A DNA stretch of 64,000 nucleotides, taken from NCBI RefSeq assembly GCF_905147045.1, contig NC_065894.1, positions 8,097,501 to 8,161,500 on the forward strand, read 5' to 3'. A program made the translations under genes and the position numbers. Each line of letters starts with the position of its first letter. Positions within the stretch are counted from its first letter, which is position 1. This stretch comes from Nymphalis io. Taxonomy: Eukaryota > Arthropoda > Insecta > Lepidoptera > Nymphalidae. Under the pieces are notes generated by a model, which did no database searches, had not been told where the DNA came from, and worked only from the letters and a program-made list of their open reading frames with translations. Below, in pieces: positions 1 through 10,677 of this stretch.

Positions 1-2658
1 GTTCTATAAAATTACAGTTACATAGTTTTGATGAATACAAACAATTAACCATAAACGCTCTTTCCTCTTGCTACATCTCTATAATAAATCTAAAAGCCAC
101 AAACGAAAACACACACCCGTGCACAGTCCGAAAGGAATAGGCGGAGTAAAAAAATTACACTCGTTAGAGCGCGAGGAATTGGCGTTAATAAAAAACTCCG
201 CGTAATTCAGAAACGAGGACGCTGACAAACGAGCTGGCTGGAGGTGCGTAATTTGGCGGCATCACCTGCGAATACAACGAAAATCTACTCCATTTAAATG
301 CAACCAATTGTTATGTTTACCTGAAAATTTGTTTAAAAATATTAGATTTATTTTACGCTTTTCAATTAGGATAATTCGTCAGTATAAAAAATTAATGAAA
401 TTTGTTTAATATTTTGTTTTGGAATATTAGAATTATTTCTGGATATCAATTAAGATAATGCTTCTTAAGTATAAACTTGGTTCAATGTATGCTACCATTT
501 TACGTATTGTTTGATAAAACGTGTATTATTAATAGAATTTCTGAATAATATATTTAAACGTAAAACTAAATATTTTGCTTTTTTTTCTGTAAATATTGGT
601 TGAAATCATATTTGCATATAACATTTGAAATAATCGCATTCTGTAGATGATTGTTAAATAGCTTATTGGATTTAAATAAGTAATGTATTATTTTATGTCA
701 CACAAAAAACGTTCAAACAAATATTTTTAAATAAAATGAATAGAATTTTATCGCAACATCCTTATTATTATTATTAAAATATTTAAGAGTCCACAGTATT
801 ATAGACATTTTTTTCTTTATATACCTCGCTATGCATAGATTTGAAATGAATTGTTTTGCTCATGAGTCAACGGAAGTAAATTAATGATTGTCAGAAGTTC
901 ACCCTTCATTTCCTTTATAAACAAAAGAGGGTGCTTTAAAATTTAATAATTTATAAACTTCATTTTTATTTATATATATTTTTTCTTAGCTCTCAGTTCA
1001 TTTTTGACGAAAGTATATTATGACGTGATTTCTAATTTTTTTTTAATGATATTTATGAAATATTAGCTTTTTTTTCTGTAGGTACTAAGGTCAGGATAAT
1101 TGAAATTCATAATAAAAAATATATATTTATACATTTTTATATGCAATACACTATTTTGACTATATACGTGTGTCGACACTGAACGAACGGAATCAAATAA
1201 ATTGCGGACACAAAACGATACCCCGACAATCCTATAATCCGCACATTGGAATATTCGCATGGTTGTGTCGTGACCGATAAAATGTCACTACTCTGTCACT
1301 TCAAATATTATCAAAATTAAAGAATTAATCTACTAGAGAAAATTATTTGTAAGGAGTGTGATGCACTTGAGTTTAGTATATTTAAACCATATTAAAAAAA
1401 CTTACTAGTAAGGCAATGAAGAGATAAGTTATCAAGTTCATTTGGAATTTTTGATGAAGTTCTCTGTGATGGAATTGAACGTTTTAATTTTATTGGTAGC
1501 ATTATAAGCGGTATTTTAATGGCTTTAAAAACACAGGTTGTTTAATTTGCAAACCGAAAGGGATCATTGTGTCTATTATGACCGAATCGGCACGTTCCGC
1601 ACACCTATGTGATGTACGAGTACGAACGAATCGGACCTCGTTGTTTTTTATGAGAAGAGGATTTTCGAATACAATCCGAAATAAAATGAAACTGATGAAT
1701 TCATTATAAGTATAATTTACATTGATAAGTGTAAAACGAATACTGTTTGCTTTTTAAGTACAAAATAAAATTATTCAAACTTCAGTGATATTCTTTACAG
1801 ATTTACTTTCTCGATTCGTTTATCTTTTAAAGAGCGATTTTAAAGAACCTGTTTTCGTACTTAAAGTGAGTTGTCTGGAAATATTTTTAAAAAAATAGAA
1901 ATATTCAACGGAGAAACGCTTTTCACAATTACAATCTGTATCAACAATGAAATAAACTTTCGAAGTAAACTAATAAAAATCACAAATATGGTCGAAATAA
2001 GGAAAGCGAATATTAAAGCTAGTATAAAATAAAACAAACGGACACAGGCATTATTTATATATATAGTATAATAGTATAAGCGTAACGATCTGACGAAAGC
2101 CCTATGCAAATGTTAGGAGGACTACATAACTCACGCACGGGTGGCGACAGACCACCCTTTTTGTGAAATGACACTTATTTTTGGTAACCAGGAAATTGCG
2201 CACATCTAACTAGGACGCTTAAACGGTGGTGCTCAAAGGCAATTTGTTAAAACGCTTCGTGTTGGGGACGAGACAAGTTTAATGGATGTGTTTCATATTT
2301 TTAGCGTAAATTTGAATAAATATTTGTATATAATACCGCTTGCTGTTTTTTTATTGCGAGTGTGTACGTTTTGCGTGCTTCTATATTTATAGTAAATACG
2401 ATACGATGCGTTGATGGATTCGATATTGAATATTTTCTTGTGAATTATCGGAATGAGATTTTTGTTATTAATATGTAAACATAAGATACCATATACATAT
2501 TATTACCCTGTAACGTTTATTGCGTTAAACGCATACATTACTCGTTCATGTTAGCAATAGATTAAAAAGCGATGTTAACTGTACAAAAATAGCTTTAGCT
2601 TAATAGAGCATTAAGGGACTTTCATTGCTATATACTATGCGTTGTAATGTTGAGGTAC
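1..2658. other. Non-coding stretch with one GC-richer island
   Basis: No supported exon is visible. Most of it is AT-rich with homopolymer runs. Positions about 110-290 are clearly richer in G+C and do not match the repeat families seen elsewhere in the window, so this part may be a conserved regulatory element; a second, smaller richer patch lies near 2117-2180. The short open frames here are no longer than chance allows. Confidence 0.5.
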
Positions 2659-2850
2659 ATTTTTTTTATGTAATAGGAAGGCGGACGAGCATATGGGCCA
2701 CCTGATGGTAAGTGGTCACCAACGCCCTTAGACATTGGCATTGTAAGAAATGTTAACCATCGCTTACATAACCAATGCGCCACCAACCTTGGGAACTAAG
2801 ATGTTGTCTCTTGTGCCTGTAATTACACTGGCTCACTCACCCTTCAAACC
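2659..2850 (-). repeat. SINE-A copy, 5' end missing
   Basis: A T-run, then the sequence read on + as ataggaaggcggacgagc and the CCACCTGATGGTAAGTGG core, identify the 3' end of SINE-A on the minus strand. The match to other copies runs to the block reading ctcactcacccttcaaacc and then stops, so about 100 bases of the element's 5' part are absent. Typical of a 5'-truncated retroinsertion. Confidence 0.85.
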
Positions 2851-3772
2851 GTCAATTATAATACAAGTATAGTTTTAATTCATCGTCTTGGTATATTTCC
2901 TCTTCTTCGATTACACATTCCGGATGCTCGAGAATTAAATTTGTCGACGCCGGACCAATGTTTACTTGACAGAAATAAACAATATCGGTTACTGGATGTG
3001 CTATTTACGTCATTATTTTTATATTATTATCATATATATTAAAATGAATGTTTATTTGTGTCGGATGCGTTCCTAATCTATTGTGTTTGAACGATGTACA
3101 GTTTTTATTGACAATTGTTGATGAATTTTAGTATAAAAACATATAATATAGGTGGCGCAATAGTCGTATTGGATAGTTTATTGCAAAAACATTTAATAAA
3201 TAATTTAAATGAATTGATTTTGTACCAAATAATATTATGTATTTATAGTATTATACGTTTAAATAGCGACGCTGCCAGACTTTGTGGGAGACGTTTTTTA
3301 AAACAATTATGTACCACAATATATTACAATAATTGATATCGAACCAATCAATCTCTACTACCTTAGTAAATATGTACATACATAGTACATACTACCCCTC
3401 GGACAACGCTCTTTTGTCTCAAGCGTTTATTCAAATATATTATAATACCACATATTAAATCTAAAATTACCGGCTTAAATGTAAACTGTAAACGAAAGTT
3501 TTAATTAACAGTAAATGCTTAATATGTTTATACTGCTTGACAAATATATTGAAAGCGTACGGCGCTCCGAGTGACATATAAAATACTGATTAGTCTATGA
3601 TTGATATACCAAAAGGGATGTGTAGGTCCAAACTGAAGAATGACCCAATATTAGTCTCTTCCAGCAGTTTTTACCGTTCGAAGAATATATTTTTAAATAC
3701 ATACGGTCTGGGCAAATGTTTGTTTAATTTGAACTGCGTGGAATTCATTTGTTGATAGCGAGAATTGAAATG
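2851..3772. other. AT-rich non-coding stretch
   Basis: No repeat family or exon recognised. A 73-codon open frame at 3115-3336 has AT-driven composition and no splice or promoter context, so it is probably chance. Confidence 0.4.
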
Positions 3773-4078
3773 TTTTTTTTTTTTTTTTTTTTTTATAGAA
3801 TAGGAAGGCGGACGAGCATATGGGCCACCTGATGGTAAGTGGTCACCAACGCTCTTAGACATTAGCATTGTAAGAAATGTCAACCATCGCTTACATATCC
3901 AATGCGCCACCAACCTTGGGAACTAAGATTTTATGTCCCTTGTGCCTGTAATTACACTGGCTCACTCACCCTTCAAACCGGAACACAACAATACCAAGTA
4001 TTGCTGTTTTGCGGTAGAATATCTGATGAGTGGGTGGTACCTACCCAGACGAGCTTGCACAAAGCCCTACCACCAGTA
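3773..4078 (-). repeat. SINE-A, near full length
   Basis: Starts with a run of about 22 T (the A-tail on the minus strand) and ends at ctaccaccagtaa, the 5' end of the element. This is one of the most complete copies and a good reference for the family. The flanks agaattgaaa (left) and agaatagatt (right) could be a weak target-site duplication. Open frames across it are shadows. Confidence 0.9.
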
Positions 4079-4192
4079 AGAATAGATTAAAAGAAATAAG
4101 TTTACTAATAGCGTTAACATAATTAATAAGTTAATATCAAAGAGCATTAGAATTTTTTTACTTATATTTAATTATAATTATAATATATCCTA

Positions 4193-4300
4193 AGTAATGT
4201 TATAAATGCGAAATTTGTTTGTTCGTAACGCTTTCACGGTCTTAACTGCTCATCCAATGATCATGAAATTTTGCGTAAAAAATGTCAGAGGTACATAAAA
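4193..4300 (+). repeat. Dispersed repeat D fragment
   Basis: The blocks ataaatgcgaaatttgtttg, gtaacgctttcac and gatcatgaaattttg recur at 49556-49655 and, inverted, at 55905-56053. They resemble the end of a widespread arthropod element known to me from other lepidopteran genomes, but I cannot say whether it is a Helitron-like or LINE-derived family. Confidence 0.5.
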
Positions 4301-4409
4301 TGATACCTAACACCTGCCTTCGTTTACACTACTAAACTACTATTAAACTAGTAAAATTATAATTTGTAGTATGTTTAGTAATGTGTGTGTGGTTGTTTCA
4401 GAATAGAAA

Positions 4410-4478
4410 ATGTCAAATATTTGCGAACGATTCATTAGACGACACTGTGAGGAGAAAAACGGCGGCTCCTATATGAAG
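4410..4478 (+). CDS. Coding exon with probable start codon, unrecognised protein
   Basis: The exon probably begins at 4402, after a good acceptor (tgtggttgtttcag), with eight bases of 5' UTR before the ATG at 4410. An in-frame TAG sits two codons upstream at 4404-4406, which supports this ATG, and the -3 base is A. It encodes 23 codons beginning MSNICERFIRRHCEEKNGG and ends ATGAAG before a strong donor, GTAAGT, at 4479. The exon ends in phase 0, which fits the exon at 19617. The 5' UTR would be spliced from an exon upstream of this one. I do not recognise the protein. Support is from splice sites, start context and phase only. Confidence 0.55.
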
Positions 4479-4535
4479 GTAAGTTATACATAAATTATAT
4501 TGAAAAAAAAATGAATATTTTTTTTATAAGTACTT

Positions 4536-4670
4536 TACTTGGTGGTAGACATTTGTGAAAGCCCGTCTCTGTAGGTATTCCCTACTTTTCGCATATGCTA
4601 CCGCCAAACAGCAAAACTTAGTATTGTTGTTTCCTGGTTTTAAAGTTAAGTATGCCAGTGTAACTACGGC
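4536..4670 (+). repeat. Old diverged SINE-A fragment
   Basis: Reads in the element's forward direction: ggtggtag, then aaagcccgtct, ctaccgccaaacagcaaaac and ttagtattgttg match the SINE-A 5' half, with many substitutions and small indels. It breaks off near the block gccagtgtaactac. The divergence suggests it is much older than the 3773 or 10377 copies. Confidence 0.65.
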
Positions 4671-5288
4671 GATTTAGACATTTACAAATTACATAGCATT
4701 TTGGTTATCAAGGTATTACACAATATACTGTGAATTTATTTTCTACTAACTATTTTCTATTTTACTACCAATGAAAGGGTGGACGATGCGTCTGACAGTT
4801 TAATTTCCGATATTGCTAAAATTCTGGTCCTGTGGTTATCGTTTTAGGATTTTCAATACTTATATTTAAAATTAACACGTTTAATATATTATATAACATT
4901 ATATAATATATAAGTACCGTGATTACAACATGATAACTTGTAACACTGTCGTATTTCCAAAGTAATATCATATATAATAATAGCTTAAAAATATTTTATA
5001 GGTATGAATTTTTACACGATTATAGCTTAACTTGTATATAAAAAAACAAAATCAATGTATGAACATTTAATAAAATAAACAAACGACAATGAAATCTATG
5101 GGTGGATTTCATACTTTGTAATGTAATTCTGATGACTATATAATAATTTTGTATCATCAAATTAATATGATAATGAAGCTACAGGTTGGAACTTATCAGT
5201 TACACATTACATGTAAACTCTTTGAGTTAATCGTTTAAACATTAAACTGACAATTGCGTGTTTTTCATTATAATTGATTATGTAACTT

Positions 5289-5400
5289 GTAACCCGCATT
5301 GGAGCAGCGTGGTGGAATAAGCTCCATACCTTCTCCTCAAAACGAGGGAGGAGGCCTTAGCCCAAAAGTGGGACATTCAAAGGCAGTTACTGTTATGTAC
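5289..5400 (+). repeat. 5'-truncated Metulj-type SINE with target-site duplication
   Basis: Contains only the last third of Metulj, from aacccgcattggagcagcg to agtgggacattcaaaggc. It is flanked by a perfect 10-bp duplication, TATGTAACTT, at 5279-5288 and 5401-5410, so the truncated copy integrated as such. The break point is within a few bases of that of the 59732 copy. Confidence 0.85.
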
Positions 5401-6187
5401 TATGTAACTTTCATAAGCCTTAATATATAAAATTACATCTTTCTATTTTTTTCGATTTAAAGAAATTGAAACCCACATTAAATAAATTGATATACCAGTT
5501 TTATTAGGTTAAGTTTGTTTGCTAAAGCGCCTTAAGATTGTTGTTGAGCAGAACAGCGCAGCGAAGCAAGTGCTATATATGTGTAACATCAGAAGAACAC
5601 TCAAGGATGGGATTACATTTATCAAAAATATTGTCAGAAATCCTTTAAAATTCGTACATTCATATTCAAATTTCTGTCTGTGTATTTTATAAGAGTGTAT
5701 TTTGTAGGACCATGAAAAACAATATTTATATATATTTATTGTATATTTCATCGTGGAGCAAATATACCTTTAAACAAACTCAAATTTTCAACTTTCGAAG
5801 ATACTCATAAATCCAATCACATCAAACTTTAAAAGCGTTTTGGAGAAGTTGTAAAATGATCATTAAAACTTTGACTTACAATCATGAAAATTGTCCATTA
5901 GCGACGGGAGCAATTTTCCGAACAAACAGCCCAAGGGCCGTAATTTTAATTAGTGTTCTATTATCACTCGGGCGTCGTTATATGAAGTTACTTAGTAGAC
6001 AAGTTGTTTTAAATTCGACCCTTCAGTGTTATTAGTCAATGGTTTTATTATTTAAATATTTATCATCTTTATTATTGTGTAACATTTATAAACGCAATCA
6101 AAAAGTATAAAAGTTACTTTCGTAATAATCTTATATGTATATATGTCGAATTCATAAATAGAGTAATAAATATATAAATTGTATTTT

Positions 6188-6416
6188 GCTTACACAACTG
6201 ATGGTAAGTGGACGCGTCCGCTCCTAGACATTGACACAGTAAGAAATATTAAACTAAGAGAGGAAACTAGAGGAACTAAAATTTTATGTTCCTTATGATT
6301 GTAATTAGACTCACTCAAACTGGAATAGAGTAAACAAAGCGTTGTTTTAAAGTAGTAGAAGGACTGCGTAGTTCGTACTCATCCAGACTGCTTGCTCAAG
6401 CACGATAGAAAACAGG
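6188..6416 (-). repeat. Very old SINE-A copy
   Basis: Diverged but collinear with SINE-A: actgatggtaagtgg, cctagacattg, cagtaagaaatatt, ggaactaaaattttatg and a degraded ctcactcaaactggaa block, ending in a decayed ccagac-gcttgc end. Orientation is minus. Confidence 0.55.
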
Positions 6417-7276
6417 GTTTTTTTGTAAGCGTTTCCAATTTGTTTCTTCAGTGCTTTCCTTAGAGACTCATTTCGTTAAAATCACGATGTCATGCTATTT
6501 TGATGCATGTATTCTTTTAATGGTATAATTATAAAAATAAAAGTTGTATAATATCACTTTCTGATATGTTAAAAGTCATGTTCCTGTTTCGAGTTTGTTC
6601 TTATAGAATAGCTCTTATAAAATATCATTTATTTTGCGATTGGAAAAGCATAGTTGCGGTGCCGTTCAATTTCCGCGACTGCAAAGCGGCGCCGGGCGTC
6701 CGAACGATAAAATGTAACACGTATGTTTAAATCTGTTGGAAGTTGTTTTCTGATGTATTGTTGTTTAGTTTCACAAACTTTAACTAGTTAGTTACTGTTA
6801 TTTTTCTTTAGTACACACTACATAGATGTACAATACATTGATTAAAATATTATCATATTATAAATTACTAGTTCCGACTTCGTATGGATGAAATAACACT
6901 TTATCTCGTGTTATTTTTTAATCAATGAAACATAAACATTTGCCAACCGATCTATTCGCTCTTATGGTGCTTAAGGCTACGTTATCGTCCAACTCGCCCT
7001 GCGTATTTTGTCATGCGTTTATTTAAATATCCCGTAATATTTTTAAAATTACTAGTTCGAATTGCAAAGCGTTAATTGGACAATAATTATCTGCATGAAG
7101 TGCTTAAAATTATATTAATTAATAGAAATAATAATATATTTTGATAAGGAATTTTTGATATTTTGTGACAATTAAACTAAACTACACTTGTGACTTTTTT
7201 TAAATAAAAGTGGTTACAATGAGTTAAATATTTTATGAGGAATAGATAAGCCATATATTATTTTAATGAGCCTACT

Positions 7277-7391
7277 CATTCCTTAAAGGCTGGCAACGCA
7301 AGCCCTTCGGTGTTGCAGGTGTCAATGGTCGGTAGTCACTTTCCATGAGGTGAGTCTCATGCCCGTGACCGCCCTCTCCACTTACATAAAA
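7277..7391 (+). repeat. LINE-type 3' tail fragment with A-rich end
   Basis: The sequence around ggctggcaacgcaagccc, tgttgcaggtgtcaatgg and cactttccatgaggtgag ending acataaaaaa matches a repeat tail that I know as common in Lepidoptera, probably the 3' end of a LINE. It carries a variant of the cacttaccatcaggtg core shared with SINE-A and the LINE at 17325-19218. Confidence 0.55.
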
Positions 7392-7563
7392 AATCCGCAT
7401 ATACACGTATTCACAAGATTCGCGCTATTTCTTTGTAATATTAGTAAAAATGTAGATCATAATATCATATTTATTAAAAGATTAATATAATTCCCTTGGA
7501 AAACGTTCTCAGTACGGACCCACAATGTCCTAACTGAGACCAATCCATATTTTTGATAATATA

Positions 7564-7895
7564 ATAATGTCCTCCAGACCGATTTTGGCCACGGCGGCTA
7601 ATCTCAAGAGAGATTAACCAACTACGCAGGAGATATTATACTGCACAAGTGTGTGCGCAAACACAGGTGCACTCTCTATTCCCTACCTCTCATAATTCGA
7701 CATGACCGGAAAGAGTTCAGGCGCAGGACCAACGGCTTTACGTGCTCTCCGAGGCACGGGAATGTACACACTTCCAACTTCCAGACTCCGGGTTGCTACT
7801 GAGAATTTTCGGACAGAAAAACCCAATAACTTTTTATTGGCCCGACCTGGGAATTGATCCCAGGACCTCCGGGTCTGCGGCCTTTCATCGAGCCA
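7564..7895 (-). repeat. SINE-B portion of the chimera
   Basis: Carries the B-box-like block (on +, gaattgatcccaggacc), the gtgcgcaaacacaggtgcac hairpin region and the conserved end reading gtcctccagacc on +. It lacks the first 20 or so bases of the tRNA-like head, including most of the A box. Confidence 0.8.
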
Positions 7896-8211
7896 CTTTT
7901 CATACCGTAACCGTAACATTATGTGAATGTCCCACTGCTGGGCTAAAGACCTCCTCTCCTCTTTTTGAGGAGAAGGTTTGGAGCTTATTCCACCACGCTG
8001 CTCCAATGCGGGTTGGTGGAATACACGTGGCAGAATTTCAGTGAAATTAGACACATGCGGGTTTCCTCACGATGTTTCCCTTCACCGTAAAGCACGAGAT
8101 GAATTATAATCACAAATTAAGCACATGAAAATTCAGTCGTGTTTGCCCGGATTTGAACTCACGATCATCGGTTAAGATTCACGCGTTCTTACCACTGGGC
8201 CATCTCGGCTC
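7896..8211 (-). repeat. Metulj portion of the chimera
   Basis: Complete from the A-box region (on the minus strand, agatggcccagtggtaag) through a B box read on + as gatttgaactcacgatcatc, to the tail gggacattcaca. The tail then reads into a short variable stretch joining SINE-B. Confidence 0.85.
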
Positions 8212-8401
8212 TTTTGATAATATATACAATATATAGCTTATGTCAATTTAGAATTTATAATGATAACTTAATGTGAAAGTTTCATATCAAAATGAATATT
8301 CGTTCGGAAAAACAGCCAAGCAATTTATCAATTTATAATATAAGTATGATACTACAAATATAACAGAAATACAAACTCGTAATCGGTCAAATTATTTTTT
8401 T

Positions 8402-8500
8402 AGTTCCACAAATTAAGTATGTGAAAATTCATAAATGCTGACTCCGGCTTGAATCCCCCCCTATCTTCGGTTATGATTCACGTGCACTGGGCTATCTCGG
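8402..8500 (-). repeat. Old Metulj 5' fragment
   Basis: Shows a degraded cacaaattaag-atgtgaaaattca block, a B-box remnant (cggcttgaatccccc) and cactgggctatctcggc, the head of Metulj on the minus strand. Heavily diverged. Confidence 0.6.
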
Positions 8501-9540
8501 CGTAAACCTTGTGATTATAATCTGCTATAATATTGGTATCTTGTGAACGTGCTCTATGACTAATAAACTGAAGTGAATCAAAATCGTGCTTCGGCAGAAT
8601 GTAATTATTACTTCCCTACCTGTGAACCTGCCTGTCTGGAGTTTTAACTCATTTTGTTGCGTAACGCGCAACTCGGGAGTGAAATAATTAACTTTCAACA
8701 AGTTTTAATAAGATTTTGGAAATGGTGATAGATCTTTTATTTCTTTTATTATTCGATTTTTAAAAATATTTTTATAAAGTTTTGAAATTGCAGTAAAAAA
8801 GAACGACTCTTTAAAATTTTCAGATATGGCAATTAGCTAAGGCAAAATAAAAAAATAAAAATTATCATTACATAGTATAATCAATTGTAAAATGTTTACT
8901 ATATTTTTATTTTTATTTTCTACATCCAATGATATTTATGAAATTAAATATAATTACACGTAATTTGCCTAAATTCAAATTTATTTTACTGAATTGAATT
9001 TAAGTTATAGTTACAAAAGTTTTTAAAAATATAATTCGGTAGGCGGCATTTTTCAGTAAATTATTTCTATATATAGATTACATTGCATCAACCTCAAAAC
9101 TCTCGCTAGGTTCACAGGTAAAGTAAAAAAAAATATATTTGTAAAAATATTAAAAAAAAAATGCAATATGTATTAAATAATATTATATTAGAGTAAGAAA
9201 AATCTTGATTCAGTAGAGGACCAAATAATTTGGGTACATTTGGAAATTAATTTTGTGGTATCTTTATGATTACTGAGCTGGTGACGAAAGATTCAATAAT
9301 GTGTCGCTAATGTGGCAAAACTTTATTAAATAGTTATACTATAATAGAGAGATTTTTATGACTAAATCAGGTCTATGTGTAAGGTATGGGACAATACAGA
9401 GCTGGACATGGCCTCAGACGATTATTATTTTTTATAATTTTTTTGGGACATGTTTCACACACGGCCATTTGATCCCAAATTAAGCTTGTACAAAGCTTGT
9501 GCTATGGAAACCAGACAACTGATATACTACATATACTACT

Positions 9541-9794
9541 TTAGGTACCACCCACTCATCAGATATTCTACCGCAAAACAGCAATACTTGATATTATTGT
9601 GTTCCGGTTTGAAGGGTGAGTGAGCCAGTGTAATTACAGGCACAAGGAACATAAAATCTTAGTTCCCAAGGTTGGTGGCGCATTGGCTATAAGCGATGGT
9701 TGACATTTCTTACAATGCCAATGTCTAAGGGCGTTTGGTGACCACTTACCATCAGGTGGCCCATATGCTCGTCCTATTCTATAAAAAAAAAAAA
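9541..9794 (+). repeat. SINE-A, forward orientation
   Basis: Reads forward from ggtaccacccactcatcag to ctattctat followed by about 13 A. The first 40 or so bases of the family end are degraded (9488-9540 shows possible remnants). Low divergence elsewhere from the 10377 and 3773 copies. Confidence 0.9.
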
Positions 9795-10376
9795 CTTCTT
9801 TTGTAAATACATACTTACATAGAAAATTATTAAAGATTACGATATTTCGATTTATAATTAATGCTTAAATTAAATCTAGGGCTATTGTATAAGAATAAAA
9901 TCTAAACTCACCGCAAAACAGGGTCGTGCAATCTCAGAAAGGTATATGCGATTTTGATTATAATAATTATAACTTTCAAGTGATATCCGTATCAAAATAG
10001 CGGCTTTTAATATTTGAGTGAGCTTCGAAGTATGTTCTTATAGAATAGCTTATAGCACTGTTATTGCAGTATAAGATAGCTGGATAAATTTTAGTTCCAA
10101 GGATGAGAGCTGTGACACATTTTCAAAGAAGATCTTTTATATAAATTATATTTAACATAACTCAGTTCTCGAACACTTTACACTTTTGTTATTTTTTGCA
10201 ACTATGTATAATGGCGCTACGTATTTTCAATATGTTAAATATAAGATGAAGTTTTCCTTGAAAAAAGCTATCGTTGTCCATGATTTATGTGTTATTTTTG
10301 TTGGTCCATGATATAAAACGATCATACAGTTGTACATCCATATCTTTCGTATGTTCTCATTTTAAAGTGTCTTAGA

Positions 10377-10677
10377 TTTTTTTTTTTTTTTTTATAGCAT
10401 AGGAAGGCGGACGAGCATATGGGCCACCTGATGGTAAGTGGTCACCAACGCTCTTAGACATTGGCATTGTAAGAAATGTCAACCATCGCTTACATATCCA
10501 ATGCGCCACCAACCTTGGGAACTAAGATTTTATGTCCCTTGTGCCTGTAATTACACTGGCTCACTCACCCTTCAAACCGGAACACAACAATATCAAGTAT
10601 TGCTGTTTTGTGGTAGAATATCTGATGAGTGGGTGGTACCTACCCAGACGAGCTTGCACAAAGCCCTACCACCAGTA
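10377..10677 (-). repeat. SINE-A, near full length
   Basis: T-run at 10377-10393, then the complete family sequence to ctaccaccagta. Very close to the 3773 copy, which suggests recent activity of the family. The open frame crossing it is not a gene. Confidence 0.9.

Larger units (their letters stand above)
7564..8211 (-). mobile_element. Chimeric Metulj plus SINE-B element
   Basis: On the minus strand a complete Metulj-type SINE (8211 down to about 7896) is followed directly by a 5'-truncated SINE-B (about 7895 to 7564). The whole 648-bp unit is bounded by a perfect 13-bp direct repeat, TTTTGATAATATA, at 7551-7563 and 8212-8224. The simplest reading is that both parts were copied into DNA in one retrotransposition event, for instance by template switching. 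An alternative is a later Metulj insertion exactly at the 5' edge of SINE-B, but that should leave its own duplication between the two, which I do not see. Confidence 0.75.

Noticed and set aside
7683..8054. Frames of 123 and 100 codons on opposite strands
   Set aside because: They run across the Metulj/SINE-B chimera and are not genes.
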